64,000 bases of DNA, from positions 1 to 64,000 of the forward strand of contig NZ_QJKM01000007.1 in NCBI RefSeq assembly GCF_003425685.1, written 5' to 3'. Numbering within the stretch: position 1 is the first letter of the stretch; each line of letters starts with the position of its first letter. The translations under genes and the position numbers were made by a program. Of the stretch, positions 1 through 9,699 are shown one piece after another. The notes under the pieces were generated by a model. That model worked only from the letters and a program-made list of their open reading frames with translations, did not search any database and was not told where the DNA came from. The stretch is from Rhizobium terrae (GTDB lineage Bacteria > Pseudomonadota > Alphaproteobacteria > Rhizobiales > Rhizobiaceae).

Positions 1-113
1 GTGGTCATTGCGGGGTGGCTGCACCCGTTCCCATTCCGAACACGGCCGTGAAACACCCCTGCGCCAATGGTACTTCGTCTCAAGACGCGGGAGAGTAGGT
101 CGCTGCCAGGTCT
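1..113 (+). rRNA. rrf: 5S ribosomal RNA, 5' end cut by window
   Basis: The sequence matches the alphaproteobacterial 5S rRNA pattern, with the conserved CCCATTCCGAACACGG loop and the 3' segment GAGAGTAGGTCGCTGCCAGG that pairs back to the missing 5' end. Only a few 5' bases lie outside the window. With the initiator tRNA downstream, it marks the end of an rRNA operon in the order usual for Rhizobiaceae. Confidence 0.95.
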
Positions 114-382
114 GCAAAACGCAACACAATCTTCTCGATCACATTCTCGGCCCAAGCCGAACTTCGATTGGGCCGCTCATGCGGCCCTTCGCTGTTTGCA
201 GGACATCTGAAATGCAAGGCAAACGCACCTTCCTATCGCCGGTGCGCCCCTTACAGGAGACAAATCGCCTCCGGCAATTTGCTCCGGCAGTATGCATCAC
301 AGCGCAGCTGTGACGCAGTCGCGACAAACCTCATAGAGGTTTGCGCAAACCGGATAAGCCGCACAGCGGCTTACCCAGATGG
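114..382 (+). other. 5S to tRNA-fMet spacer with hairpins, no gene
   Basis: This 269-base spacer holds no convincing gene. It contains several inverted repeats: GGGCCGC/GCGGCCC at 170-187, AAACCTC/GAGGTTT near 326-343, and a strong TAAGCCGC/GCGGCTTA hairpin near 354-372 just before the tRNA. The latter two may be processing signals separating 5S rRNA from the tRNA. None is followed by a T-run, so none is called a terminator. Confidence 0.6.
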
Positions 383-459
<77 letters not shown>

Positions 460-474
460 AAATTTAAGAGCCCA

Positions 475-1093
475 TCAGGCTCGAAGCGAATCCCGGAAAA
501 TACCCCCTCCCGCAACCACTGAAACTGTAACCGTCGCCATCTCGCCTCCTCCTCCTCGGCAAGGACAGCGCGGAACCGCTTCAGATAAGCCAGCCCGATC
601 ATTGAACGCGCCCGCCCTAATCCGGCGGGCGTATTCGTTTGGATGCCGCGTGCGCAAGCCGCCGCTGTAGTCTCGGAACGTCAGCATCGAGGCGAGCATC
701 CCGGCAAGACGGCCATGGATCGTGAGGTCAGCTGATTTGCGATCGGCCGACGGCGCAACGACGACCTTCCGGATCAGCTCCCTGAGGAAGTCGAAATGAC
801 GCTGGACGTCACCTGTTCGCTCGCACCGGCGCGGACGATCACCGTCAGCGTGCCGATGGCTGCCGCGTACATGGAGGGGTTGGTGATGAACGCGCCTTGG
901 GCTCGCCGCGATGTTCGCGGGTCGAGCTGGCAAGAGAGGCCTCGATCTCGTCACGCTGTTTCCGCAGGTCGCCGAACTTCCCGTTCGGACCGCCCGTCGC
1001 TTTCATTATAAAGCTGCGCACAAGATCGCGCAGCCTATCCGGCGACTCTGAACCGTTTTCCGCTCTCAATGCCTGTCCCCTGGTTCGCAGCAA
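475..1093 (-). pseudogene. decayed serine site-specific recombinase (C-terminal part)
   Basis: Two overlapping minus-strand reading frames (475-954 and 845-1093) each carry pieces of the C-terminal half of a large serine recombinase. The upstream piece has a coiled region with KQRDEIEASLAS. The downstream piece has FDFLRELIRKVVVAP followed by SADLTIHGRLAGMLASM, a motif typical of zinc-ribbon recombinases in rhizobia. The frames do not join, and the N-terminal catalytic serine domain is absent, so it cannot be functional. It lies 16 bases past tRNA-fMet and looks like the relic of a mobile element. Family assignment comes from motif recognition only. Confidence 0.6.
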
Positions 1094-1166
1094 TCGAAGG
1101 CGTTGACAGGGACAGGAGGGAGAGATATGTCAATGTCGTAACTGATATCTTAGTTGTAGAATTGAT

Positions 1167-1955
1167 ATGTTGAATACGGTCGAGTTCACATCGTTGCCCC
1201 TTTCCGATCTGGTCTCTCCGCAGGATTTGCCCGCCGGCGGCAATATGACCAACCGTATCCACGCGCTGTTGCGCAAGCTGATCGTCGAGGTGAAGCTGTT
1301 GCCGGGCCGCGCGCTGTCCGAAAAGGAGATCGCGGCGCTGCTTCACGTGAGCAAGACGCCCGTTCGGGAAGCCATCATCAGGCTTGCGGAGGAAGGTTTT
1401 GTCACCGTCGTCCCGCAGGGTGGCACTTATATCGCGCCGATCGACGTGCAGCGCTACATGGAGGCCTGCTTCATCCGCTTCAAGCTGGAGGAGGGGGCGG
1501 TTATCGAGGCCGCCAAACGGCATTCGCTGGAAGATGTCGCACGCCTGAAGACCTGCCTTGCCCAGCAGCGCACCGCGGCCGAAGACGAGCAATTCGCCGA
1601 TTTCTTCCTGCTGGACGAGGAGTTCCATCGCACGATCTTTGCCGCGGCCCGTCTTCCCGGCGCCTGGAGTGTCGTCAACCAGGCAAAGGGCGAGATGGAC
1701 CGGATGCGGCATCTGAAGCGCGTATTTGCGGTTCGGCGGACCGAAAAAGTGATCGAGGAGCACGAGAACATCGTCGCCGCCATCGAGTCCGGCGATATCG
1801 AGCGGGCGCGCGAGGCGGTCCAGCTTCATCTCGGATCGCTCGAATCCAAGATCGCCGAACTCTCCAAGGATCCGAAAATCTGGACCTATATCGAACAGGT
1901 CAATACGCGCGTCACCAAGAAGCGCGTCTCAAGGGGCTCCAAATTGCCTGCCTGA
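1167..1955 (+). CDS. GntR-family regulator (FadR/FCD subfamily)
   Basis: A 262-residue DNA-binding regulator, probably controlling the uronide operon that starts 30 bases downstream. An N-terminal winged helix (about residues 25-95, with LSEKEIAALLHVSKTPVREAI) is followed by an all-helical FCD ligand domain. That domain keeps the metal and ligand residues of the family: Asp and His in LLDEEFHRTIF, His in IEEHENI and His in AVQLHLGSLE. FCD regulators usually bind organic acids or sugar acids, which fits neighbouring alginate and hexarate enzymes. The ATG at 1167 has only a weak ribosome site; Met27 (1245) is a less likely start. Confidence 0.88.
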   Translation: MLNTVEFTSLPLSDLVSPQDLPAGGNMTNRIHALLRKLIVEVKLLPGRALSEKEIAALLHVSKTPVREAIIRLAEEGFVTVVPQGGTYIAPIDVQRYMEACFIRFKLEEGAVIEAAKRHSLEDVARLKTCLAQQRTAAEDEQFADFFLLDEEFHRTIFAAARLPGAWSVVNQAKGEMDRMRHLKRVFAVRRTEKVIEEHENIVAAIESGDIERAREAVQLHLGSLESKIAELSKDPKIWTYIEQVNTRVTKKRVSRGSKLPA

Positions 1956-1985
1956 ACATCCAAGGCTTTTGAGGAGGGGCCTTTC

Positions 1986-3101
1986 ATGTCTGCAGTTCAA
2001 ATCAACGATGTCGTCAAGCGATATGGCGCTCTCGAAGTCGTCCATGGCATCAATCTGGCGATCCAGCCCCGGGAATTCGTGGTCCTGGTCGGGCCGTCGG
2101 GATGCGGCAAGTCGACGACGTTGCGTATGGTCGCGGGGTTGGAGGATATCTCCGACGGTACGGTTTCGATCGGCGGGCGGGTGGTCAACAAGGTCGCGCC
2201 CAAGGACCGGGACGTCGCGATGGTGTTCCAGAACTACGCGCTCTATCCCCACCTGAACGTCGCGGAGAATATCGCCTTCGGCCTTCGCGTCAGGGGCGAG
2301 AAGCGCGACGTGATCGACAAGGCGGTCGCGGAGGCCGCGCAAATCTTGGGGTTGACGGATTATCTGGCCCGCAAACCTGCCGATCTCTCCGGCGGCCAGC
2401 GCCAGCGTGTCGCCATGGGTCGGGCCATCGTTCGCAGGCCGAAGGTTTTCCTGTTCGACGAGCCGCTCTCGAACCTCGACGCCAAGCTGCGCACCCACAT
2501 GCGCGCCGAGATCAAGCAGCTGCACAAGCGCATGCAGGCAACCAGCATCTATGTGACGCATGATCAGGTCGAGGCGATGACCCTGGCAGACCGCATCGTC
2601 ATCATGAACGGTGGCAAGATCGAACAGGTCGGCTCGCCGATGGAGGTGTTTCTCGAGCCGGCGAACACCTTCGTTGCCGGCTTTATCGGCTCGCCGCCGA
2701 TGAACCTTCTGGACGCCGTGATTGCCAAGCGCGACGGCGGGGTAAAGGCCGTCCTCACGGGTGATGCCGGCCAAAGTCTCAGCATTCCGGACGCCTTTGC
2801 GAAGGCCGCAACGGAAGGCCAGCCGATCAAGCTGGGACTGCGGCCGGAGATCATGTCGGTGCGGACCGGCGACGGGCGCGAAACTCTGGATTGCGCCATT
2901 GAGCTCGTGGAGCCATTGGGTGCCGAGGCTTTGCTTCACGGCAAGGCAGATGGACATTCCTTCATCGCCAAGGCGGAAACGCTTTATTCCCATCATGAAC
3001 TGAATGGCGTGGCACGGCTCGGGATCGATACGGCGCGCATCCATGTCTTCGATGCGGCAACCGGCCGTTCTCTCCAGGCAGGCGGCGGATTGCGGCCATG
3101 A
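1986..3101 (+). CDS. ABC importer ATPase, MsmK/UgpC type
   Basis: Cytoplasmic ATPase of a carbohydrate importer, 371 residues, the usual size for this class. Walker A is GPSGCGKST at residues 36-44, the ABC signature LSGGQRQ at 134-140 and Walker B VFLFDEP at 154-160. A TOBE-type regulatory domain follows (about 240-371). A GAGGAGG ribosome site precedes the ATG. It overlaps the first permease by four bases (ATGA), so it is translationally coupled to the importer for presumed oligo-uronides. Confidence 0.95.
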   Translation: MSAVQINDVVKRYGALEVVHGINLAIQPREFVVLVGPSGCGKSTTLRMVAGLEDISDGTVSIGGRVVNKVAPKDRDVAMVFQNYALYPHLNVAENIAFGLRVRGEKRDVIDKAVAEAAQILGLTDYLARKPADLSGGQRQRVAMGRAIVRRPKVFLFDEPLSNLDAKLRTHMRAEIKQLHKRMQATSIYVTHDQVEAMTLADRIVIMNGGKIEQVGSPMEVFLEPANTFVAGFIGSPPMNLLDAVIAKRDGGVKAVLTGDAGQSLSIPDAFAKAATEGQPIKLGLRPEIMSVRTGDGRETLDCAIELVEPLGAEALLHGKADGHSFIAKAETLYSHHELNGVARLGIDTARIHVFDAATGRSLQAGGGLRP

Positions 3102-4027
3102 AGCACAATCTCCGCGAAAGCCTGCACGATTTTTGGGAGGACCTGCGCCGGGATTGGCAGCTTTATCTGCTGCTGGCGCCGACGGTCATCTGGTTTGCGC
3201 TGTTTCTTTACAAGCCCATGTACGGGCTTCTGATCGCGTTCAAGGATTTTTCGATTTTCCGCGGCATCGAAGGAAGCGCCTGGGTGGGTTTTGCGAACTT
3301 CGCGGAACTCTTTCAGAACGACATGTTCGTCAGGGCCTTCTGGAACACGATCACCATCAGCGGCCTCGGGCTGATCTTCGCGTTTCCGGTGCCCATCATC
3401 CTGGCGCTGATGTTCAACGAAGTCCAGAGCGCGGCGGCACGCCGCTGGGCCCAGACGGTGGTCTATCTGCCGCACTTCATCTCTGTCGTGATCGTTGCGG
3501 GCATCGTCATCAATTTCCTGTCGCCGTCTACCGGCGTCGTCAATCTTCTCCTGAAGGGCCTTGGCTTCGAGCCGGTCTATTTTCTGACCCAGCCTGAGTG
3601 GTTCCGGCCCGTCTTCATCGGTTCGTCGATCTGGAAGGAAGCGGGGTTCGAATCGATCGTCTATCTTGCGGCGATCGCCGGCGTGAGCCCGACGCTTTAT
3701 GAGTCCGCGCGGGTGGACGGCGCGTCGCGCTGGCAGATGATGTGGCGCATCACGCTACCCTGCATCCTGCCGACCATCATCATCATGCTGATCATCCGCA
3801 TCGGCAACCTGGTCGAAGTCGGTTTCGAATACATCATCCTGCTCTATCGCCCGTCGACCTATGAAACGGCCGACGTCGTCTCGACCTTCATATACCGGAC
3901 CGGTCTGCAGGGAACCCAGTACGATCTGGCCACCGCCGCCGGCCTGTTCAACGCGGTCATCGCTTTCGTCCTCGTCTATTCGGCCAATCGCATCAGCCGA
4001 AAAGTCTCTTCGACATCGCTTTGGTGA
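3098..4027 (+). CDS. ABC importer permease, LplB type
   Basis: Inner-membrane permease of 309 residues with about six hydrophobic segments and the EAA-type coupling loop YESARVDGASRWQMMWRITLP that contacts the ATPase. It belongs to the LplB group, which works with the large lipoprotein-like LipO binding proteins on oligosaccharides and is common in polyuronate-degradation operons. It overlaps the ATPase gene by four bases and sits 10 bases before the second permease. Confidence 0.93.
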   Translation: MKHNLRESLHDFWEDLRRDWQLYLLLAPTVIWFALFLYKPMYGLLIAFKDFSIFRGIEGSAWVGFANFAELFQNDMFVRAFWNTITISGLGLIFAFPVPIILALMFNEVQSAAARRWAQTVVYLPHFISVVIVAGIVINFLSPSTGVVNLLLKGLGFEPVYFLTQPEWFRPVFIGSSIWKEAGFESIVYLAAIAGVSPTLYESARVDGASRWQMMWRITLPCILPTIIIMLIIRIGNLVEVGFEYIILLYRPSTYETADVVSTFIYRTGLQGTQYDLATAAGLFNAVIAFVLVYSANRISRKVSSTSLW

Positions 4028-4037
4028 GGAGCCGAAG

Positions 4038-4919
4038 ATGGCAAGTTTCAACCTCTATTCCCGCGGCGACAGGATCTTCGGCTGGACCAACGCCGTCCTG
4101 CTGGGCCTGTTCGTCCTTTCGACGCTCTATCCCTTCATCTATGTCCTGGCGGTTTCGGTCTCCTCCGGTGCAGCCGTCACGGCAGGCCGTGTGACGCTGT
4201 GGCCGGTCGATATAACGCTCGCCGCTTACGATCGGGTGCTTTCGGACAGGATGTTCTGGATCGCCTACGGCAACACCTTCATCTACACCTTCGGCGGCAC
4301 GCTGATGAGCCTGGCGATCATGATACCCGGGGCCTATGCGCTGTCGCGCAAACGCCTGCGCGGCCGCACCTTCTTCAATCTCGCGATCGCCTTCACGCTC
4401 TGGTTCCATGCCGGCATGATCCCGTTCTTCCTGAACATGCGGGACCTCGGGCTTCTGGACAGCCGTTTCGGCATCATCATCGGCTTTGCCGCGAATGCCT
4501 TCAACGTCATCCTGCTGCGCAACTTCTTCGAAGCCGTGCCGAAATCCTTCGAGGAGGCGGCAAAGATGGATGGCGCGAGCGAATTGCAGCTCCTTTGGAA
4601 GGTCTTCATTCCGCTCTCCAAGCCGGCGATCGTCACCGTCGCGCTCTTCTGCATCGTCTCGCGCTGGAACGGTTACTTCTGGGCGATGGTTCTCTTGCGC
4701 GGGGAGGAGAAAATCCCGCTGCAGGTCTACCTGAAGCGCGTGATCGTCGATCTCAATTCGAACGACGAGTTCGCCTCGAGCCTGCTGACGGCCCGGTACT
4801 CGTTCGAGACAGTCACCTCGGCGATCATGATCGCCTCCATCATCCCCGTCCTCATCATTTATCCCTATGCGCAGAAATATTTCACGAAGGGAATTCTGCT
4901 GGGCGGGGTCAAAGAGTAG
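4038..4919 (+). CDS. ABC importer permease, LplC/YtcP type
   Basis: Second inner-membrane permease, 293 residues, with six predicted membrane segments and the coupling loop FEEAAKMDGASELQLLWKVFIPLSKP. The start is the ATG at 4038 after GTGAGGAGC; a longer in-frame start at 3861 lies inside the previous gene and is unlikely. It pairs with the LplB-type permease, and the C-terminal YAQKYFTKGILLGGVKE ending is typical of LplC. Confidence 0.93.
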   Translation: MASFNLYSRGDRIFGWTNAVLLGLFVLSTLYPFIYVLAVSVSSGAAVTAGRVTLWPVDITLAAYDRVLSDRMFWIAYGNTFIYTFGGTLMSLAIMIPGAYALSRKRLRGRTFFNLAIAFTLWFHAGMIPFFLNMRDLGLLDSRFGIIIGFAANAFNVILLRNFFEAVPKSFEEAAKMDGASELQLLWKVFIPLSKPAIVTVALFCIVSRWNGYFWAMVLLRGEEKIPLQVYLKRVIVDLNSNDEFASSLLTARYSFETVTSAIMIASIIPVLIIYPYAQKYFTKGILLGGVKE

Positions 4920-4940
4920 CAACACAAGGGAGGAGAACCT

Positions 4941-6509
4941 GTGAAAGCACTGCACAAAGGAGCGCCCCTGCTGGCGCTGATGACGGCCGTCATGATCGCG
5001 TCGCCTGGCCTGGCTCAGGATACGGGCAGGATAACCAAGGAGCCGCTGGAGCTGACGATCCATTTCCACTTCCGCGACAAATATGTCTATTCGGAAAAGT
5101 GGCCGGTGGAGCGGAAGGCGGCCGAAATCACCAATATCCATGTCCGCAACGTGGCATCGCTTGCGACCACCAGCAGCCGCGATGCGTTCAACCTCCTGAT
5201 CGCCTCGGGTGATCTTCCCGATATCGTCGGCGGCGATGCGACGGGAGGGCTGAAGGAAGATTTCATTCGCTACGGGCTGGAAGGCGCGTTCATCCCGCTG
5301 GGTGATCTGATCGAGAAACACGCACCTCATCTGAAGGCGTTCTTCGACAGCCACCCTGAAATCCGCAACGCGATTTCCGGACCGGACGGCAAGTTCTATT
5401 TCATTCCCTATGTGCCGGACGGGAAATTTTCGCGCGGCTGGTTCATTCGCCAGGATTGGCTCGACAAGCTCGGGCTGAAGCGACCCGAAACGCCGGAAGA
5501 GATCCATGAAGTCCTCAAGGCCTTCCGGGACAAGGACCCCAACGGCAACGGCGTCAAGGACGAAGTGCCTTATTTTGCCCGCGAGGAAGTCGATGCCGTC
5601 CGGTTGATCAACCTCTGGGACGCCCGCGTGTCGGGTTCCGAGCGCTATGGCGACTTTGCGGTCTACGACGGAAAGCTGCGGCATCCCTGGGCTGAGGAAA
5701 ACTACAAGACCGGGATTTCGCACGTCGCGCAGTGGTACAAGGAAGGGCTGATCGACAAGGAAATATTCACCCGCGGCGCCCGCTCGCGGGAATATCTCCT
5801 GGGCAACAATCTCGGCGGCATGACGCATGACTGGTTCGCCAGCACCTCGACCTACAATGACGCGTTGTCGCCGAAGATCAAAGGGTTTGCCCTAAAGCCG
5901 ATGCTGCCGCCCAAAACGGCTTCCGGGGACCGGTTTGAGGATGCCCGCCGACTGCGGGTCCAACCGGTGGGATGGGCGATTTCGGCGACCAACGAGCACC
6001 CGGTCGAGACGATCAAGTATTTCGATTTCTGGTTCTCCGAGCAGGGTCGCATCCTGTCGAACTTCGGCGTTGAAGGCCTGACCTACGAAATGGTCGATGG
6101 CAAACCGCAGTTCAAAAAGGAGGTTCTGGAAAGCAAGGACCCCGTGAATGCGCAGCTCTGGGCCATTGGCGCCCAGGTCCCGCGCGGTTTCTGGATGACC
6201 TACGAATACGAGCGCCAGTGGACCAACAAGATCGCGCTTGAAGGCATCGACATGTACGAAAAGTGCAACTGCCTCAAGGACGAATTCATGGGCGTGTCGC
6301 TCAATGCCGAGGAAAAGGCCGTCTTCGACCGCTACTGGCCGAGCATTCTCACATACATGACTGAGATGCAGCAGACATGGGTGCTTGGTGCCCAGGACAT
6401 CAACACCGGCTGGGGTGCTTACAAGAAGCGCCTGACCGACCTCGGCTATGACAAGGTCATCGAGACCATGCAGGCTGCCTACGACCGCCAGTACAAGGTG
6501 GCGCAATAA
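4941..6509 (+). CDS. extracellular solute-binding protein, LipO/LplA type
   Basis: Periplasmic binding protein of 522 residues feeding the Lpl-type permeases. A signal peptide covers about residues 1-27, with a hydrophobic core and cleavage after GLA. The mature protein has the long family 1 fold seen in LplA/AlgQ-like proteins, including an EF-hand-like DKDPNGNGVKDE calcium loop near residue 197-208. That loop is also characteristic of the alginate-binding AlgQ1/AlgQ2 proteins of Sphingomonas. Translation starts at a GTG preceded by GGGAGGAG. With an alginate lyase next door, an alginate-derived oligosaccharide is the likely ligand (inference). Confidence 0.9.
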   Translation: MKALHKGAPLLALMTAVMIASPGLAQDTGRITKEPLELTIHFHFRDKYVYSEKWPVERKAAEITNIHVRNVASLATTSSRDAFNLLIASGDLPDIVGGDATGGLKEDFIRYGLEGAFIPLGDLIEKHAPHLKAFFDSHPEIRNAISGPDGKFYFIPYVPDGKFSRGWFIRQDWLDKLGLKRPETPEEIHEVLKAFRDKDPNGNGVKDEVPYFAREEVDAVRLINLWDARVSGSERYGDFAVYDGKLRHPWAEENYKTGISHVAQWYKEGLIDKEIFTRGARSREYLLGNNLGGMTHDWFASTSTYNDALSPKIKGFALKPMLPPKTASGDRFEDARRLRVQPVGWAISATNEHPVETIKYFDFWFSEQGRILSNFGVEGLTYEMVDGKPQFKKEVLESKDPVNAQLWAIGAQVPRGFWMTYEYERQWTNKIALEGIDMYEKCNCLKDEFMGVSLNAEEKAVFDRYWPSILTYMTEMQQTWVLGAQDINTGWGAYKKRLTDLGYDKVIETMQAAYDRQYKVAQ

Positions 6510-6584
6510 GCCTTCCTCGATTGGGATGGCGGCGCTGGCCGCTGCCATCCTCTTTTACCGCTTTTTACAGGAGTTCGAGCCGCG

Positions 6585-8915
6585 ATGCGTCACTCTGCGC
6601 CGGCCATAGTCAGACAAACTCGCCTCGATGAACCCCGGCCGGGTTCATTGACCATCGGCTACGTGCCGAGCGAGCAGAACCCTCCCAAAGAAAACCCGCC
6701 TCGCTTCTCCTGGTTGCCCGATATCGACGACGGCGCGCGATACGTCCTGCGTATCTCGACCGATCCTGGTTTCGCCGATGACAAGACACGAACTTTTCCG
6801 GACCTCGCCTGGAATTTTTTCACGCCGGATGAAACGCTGCCGGAAGGCCGGTATCATTGGTCCTACGCGCTCTGGGACCAAGAAACCGCAGCGTGCAGTT
6901 CCAACTGGAGTGCCGTGCGCAGTTTCGAGATCCTCGAAACACTGCCGCAGACCCCGCTGCCCGGCCGGACCGCCCGGCATGCCGCCTCACAGACGAGCCA
7001 TCCGCGGCTGTGGCTCAATCCCGACCAGCTCAAATCATTCGCTGCAGCCGTTGCAAAGGATCCTGACCACTGCGGCTGGTCGGATTTCTTCGAGAAGTCC
7101 GTGAAACCCTGGCTTGAACGGCCGATCATGGAGGAGCCCAGGCCCTATCCCGACAATGTCCGTGTCGCGACACTCTGGCGGCAGATGTATATCGATTGCC
7201 AGGAAGTCATCTATGCGATCCGGCATCTTGCCATCGCTGGCCGTGTCCTTAGGCGCGACGATCTGCTGGATGCCTCCCGCGACTGGCTGCTCGCCGTTGC
7301 GGCATGGGACCCGAACGGGCCGACCTCGCGCGCCTATAATGATGAAGCGGCTTTCCGTGTCGTCGTCGCATTGGCTTGGGGGTATGACTGGCTCCATGAC
7401 CACTTGAGCGAAGAGCAGCGCGGCGCCGTGCGGTCCGTTCTTCTGCGCCGGACGCGCGAAGTGGCCGATCATGTCATCGCCCATGCGCGCATTCATGTAT
7501 TTCCTTACGACAGCCACGCCGTGCGTTCGCTTTCGGCGGTGTTGACGCCGGCCTGCATTGCGCTTTGCGGCGAAAGCGACGAGGCGGTCGAATGGCTCGA
7601 CTATACCGTCGAATTCCTGGCCACTCTCTACTCCCCCTGGGCGGGAACGGATGGCGGATGGGCCGAAGGTCCCCACTACTGGATGACCGGCATGGCCTAT
7701 CTCGTGGAGGCGGCCAACCTCATCCGGTCCTATATCGGCTTCGATCTCTATCGGCGGCCGTTTTTCCAGAATACCGGCAGGTTTCCCCTCTACACCAAGG
7801 CGCCCGGAACCCGGCGTGCCGGTTTTGGCGATGATTCGACCATGGGCGATCTGCCGGGCCTGAAGGTGGGCCATAACGTGCGTCAATTCGCCGGCGTCAC
7901 CGGCAACGGCCACTATCAGTGGTATTTCGATCGTATCAAGGCGGATGCGGCCGGCACGGAGGCCGCCTTCTACAATTACGGTTGGTGGGACCTGAATTTC
8001 GACGACCTGGTCTATCGCCACGATTATCGCGAAGTGGCTGCGACCTCGCCTGCCGATCTTCCCGCACTTGCCGTCTTCCATGATATCGGCTGGGCGGCAA
8101 TCCAGAAACATATGAACGATCCCGACCGGCACCTGCAGTTCGTCTTCAAATCGAGTCCTTACGGGTCTTTGAGCCACAGCCATGGCGATCAGAACGCGTT
8201 CGTCCTGTATGCCTATGGCGAAGATCTCGCGATCCAGTCAGGCTATTACATCGCCTTCAATTCCAGCATGCACCTTCACTGGCGGCGTCAGACCCGGTCG
8301 AAGAACGCGGTGCTGATTGGCGGCAAGGGCCAATATGCGGAGAAGGACAAGGCGCTTGCCCGTCGCGCTGCCGGCCGCATCGTGAATGTCGAGGAAAAAC
8401 CGGGTCATGTGCGTATGGTCGGCGATGCGACGGCTGCCTATCAGGTCGCCAACCCGCTGGTTCAAAAGGCCGAGCGCGAAATCCACTTCGTCAATGACAG
8501 CTATTTCGTGATCGTCGACCACGTCGAATGCTCCGAACCCCAGGATCTGCAGTGGCTTTGCCATATGACGGGGGCGCCGCAGACTGGCCGCTCGGGTTTT
8601 CGCTACAACGGCCGTAAGGCCGGTTTTTACGGCCAGTTCGTGTTCTCCTCCGCCGGCACGCCGCACATCACAGCCGTCGAAGGCTTCCCGGGGATCGATC
8701 CGACGGAATTCGAAGGGCTCGATATGCATCATCATGTCTGTGCCACGATACCGCCGGCAACGAGCCACCGCCTTGTGACCCTTCTCGTTCCCTACAGCCT
8801 CAAGGAACCGAAGCGCATCTTCAGCTTCACCGACGATCAGGGCTTCTCCACCGACATCTATTTCACCGATGTCGATGACCAGCGTTTCAAGCTTTCCATT
8901 CCCAAGCAATTCTAG
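6585..8915 (+). CDS. exo-type alginate lyase, PL15 (Atu3025 type)
   Basis: Polysaccharide lyase of 776 residues that cleaves alginate chains or oligosaccharides by beta-elimination, giving unsaturated monosaccharide (DEH). Length and residue numbering coincide with the characterised Agrobacterium enzyme Atu3025: His311 (PYDSHAVRS) and Tyr365 (EGPHYWM) are the catalytic pair and His531 (SLSHSHGDQN) is also conserved. The order is an N-terminal beta domain (to about 120), an alpha/alpha barrel (about 140-400) and a heparinase II/III-like beta domain. No signal peptide is visible, so it probably acts on imported oligosaccharides in the cytoplasm. It lies 75 bases after the binding protein. Confidence 0.93.
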   Translation: MRHSAPAIVRQTRLDEPRPGSLTIGYVPSEQNPPKENPPRFSWLPDIDDGARYVLRISTDPGFADDKTRTFPDLAWNFFTPDETLPEGRYHWSYALWDQETAACSSNWSAVRSFEILETLPQTPLPGRTARHAASQTSHPRLWLNPDQLKSFAAAVAKDPDHCGWSDFFEKSVKPWLERPIMEEPRPYPDNVRVATLWRQMYIDCQEVIYAIRHLAIAGRVLRRDDLLDASRDWLLAVAAWDPNGPTSRAYNDEAAFRVVVALAWGYDWLHDHLSEEQRGAVRSVLLRRTREVADHVIAHARIHVFPYDSHAVRSLSAVLTPACIALCGESDEAVEWLDYTVEFLATLYSPWAGTDGGWAEGPHYWMTGMAYLVEAANLIRSYIGFDLYRRPFFQNTGRFPLYTKAPGTRRAGFGDDSTMGDLPGLKVGHNVRQFAGVTGNGHYQWYFDRIKADAAGTEAAFYNYGWWDLNFDDLVYRHDYREVAATSPADLPALAVFHDIGWAAIQKHMNDPDRHLQFVFKSSPYGSLSHSHGDQNAFVLYAYGEDLAIQSGYYIAFNSSMHLHWRRQTRSKNAVLIGGKGQYAEKDKALARRAAGRIVNVEEKPGHVRMVGDATAAYQVANPLVQKAEREIHFVNDSYFVIVDHVECSEPQDLQWLCHMTGAPQTGRSGFRYNGRKAGFYGQFVFSSAGTPHITAVEGFPGIDPTEFEGLDMHHHVCATIPPATSHRLVTLLVPYSLKEPKRIFSFTDDQGFSTDIYFTDVDDQRFKLSIPKQF

Positions 8916-8933
8916 TGCATGTGAGGTTTCCAA

Positions 8934-9683
8934 ATGCAGCGTTTCACCAACAAGACTGTCATCGTGGCCGGTGCCGGGCGGGATATCGGGCGTGCCTGCG
9001 CCATTCGTTTCGCCGAGGAGGGCGCCAATGTCGTCCTCACCTATAACGGCGCCGCGGACGGGGCGGCCATGGCGGTTGCCGAGATCGAGAAGCTCGGTCG
9101 TTCGGCAGTCGCAATCAAGGCCGATCTGACCGATGGGGCCGAGGCCGAAGCGGCGATTGCCGTTGCCGCCGAAAGGTTCGGCATCATCCATGGCCTTGTC
9201 CATGTCGCCGGCGGCATGGTCGCCCGCAAGACGATGGCGGAAATGGACGAAACCTTCTGGCACCAGGTCCTTGACGTGAACCTGACCTCGCTGTTCCTGA
9301 CGGCAAAGGCCGTCCTTCCGAGGATGGCAAAGGGTGGCGCGATCGTGACCTTCTCCTCCCAGGCGGGCCGCGACGGCGGCGGGCCGGGCGCCATCGCCTA
9401 TGCCACGTCGAAAGGCGCGGTCATGACGTTCACCCGCGGTCTTGCAAAGGAAGTCGGCCCCGATATCCGTGTCAATGCGGTCTGCCCCGGCATGATTGCA
9501 ACGACCTTTCACGATACCTTCACCAAGCCCGAAGTTCGCGAGCGGGTGGCCGGCGCTGCATTGATGAAGCGGGAAGGAGCAAGCGAGGACGTCGCTGCGC
9601 TGGTGGCCTTCCTCGCCTCGGACGATGCCGCCTATATCACCGGTGCCTGCTATGACATCAACGGCGGCGTCCTGTTCTCGTGA
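8934..9683 (+). CDS. SDR oxidoreductase, probable DEH reductase
   Basis: Short-chain dehydrogenase of 249 residues. It has a Rossmann glycine motif near residues 12-19 (VAGAGRDIG), an NAG-type HVAGG near 90-94, and the catalytic set Ser141/142, Tyr156, Lys160 (YATSK). Its position directly after the alginate lyase suggests NAD(P)H-dependent reduction of 4-deoxy-L-erythro-5-hexoseulose uronate (DEH) to 2-keto-3-deoxygluconate, as SDRs do in known alginate pathways. Family certain, substrate inferred. Confidence 0.85.
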   Translation: MQRFTNKTVIVAGAGRDIGRACAIRFAEEGANVVLTYNGAADGAAMAVAEIEKLGRSAVAIKADLTDGAEAEAAIAVAAERFGIIHGLVHVAGGMVARKTMAEMDETFWHQVLDVNLTSLFLTAKAVLPRMAKGGAIVTFSSQAGRDGGGPGAIAYATSKGAVMTFTRGLAKEVGPDIRVNAVCPGMIATTFHDTFTKPEVRERVAGAALMKREGASEDVAALVAFLASDDAAYITGACYDINGGVLFS

Positions 9684-9699
9684 GGCGCTGGTAAACCCA

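Noticed and set aside
3993-5828. 611-codon minus-strand open frame
   Set aside because: Antisense to the LplC-type permease and the binding protein, both with clear family features.
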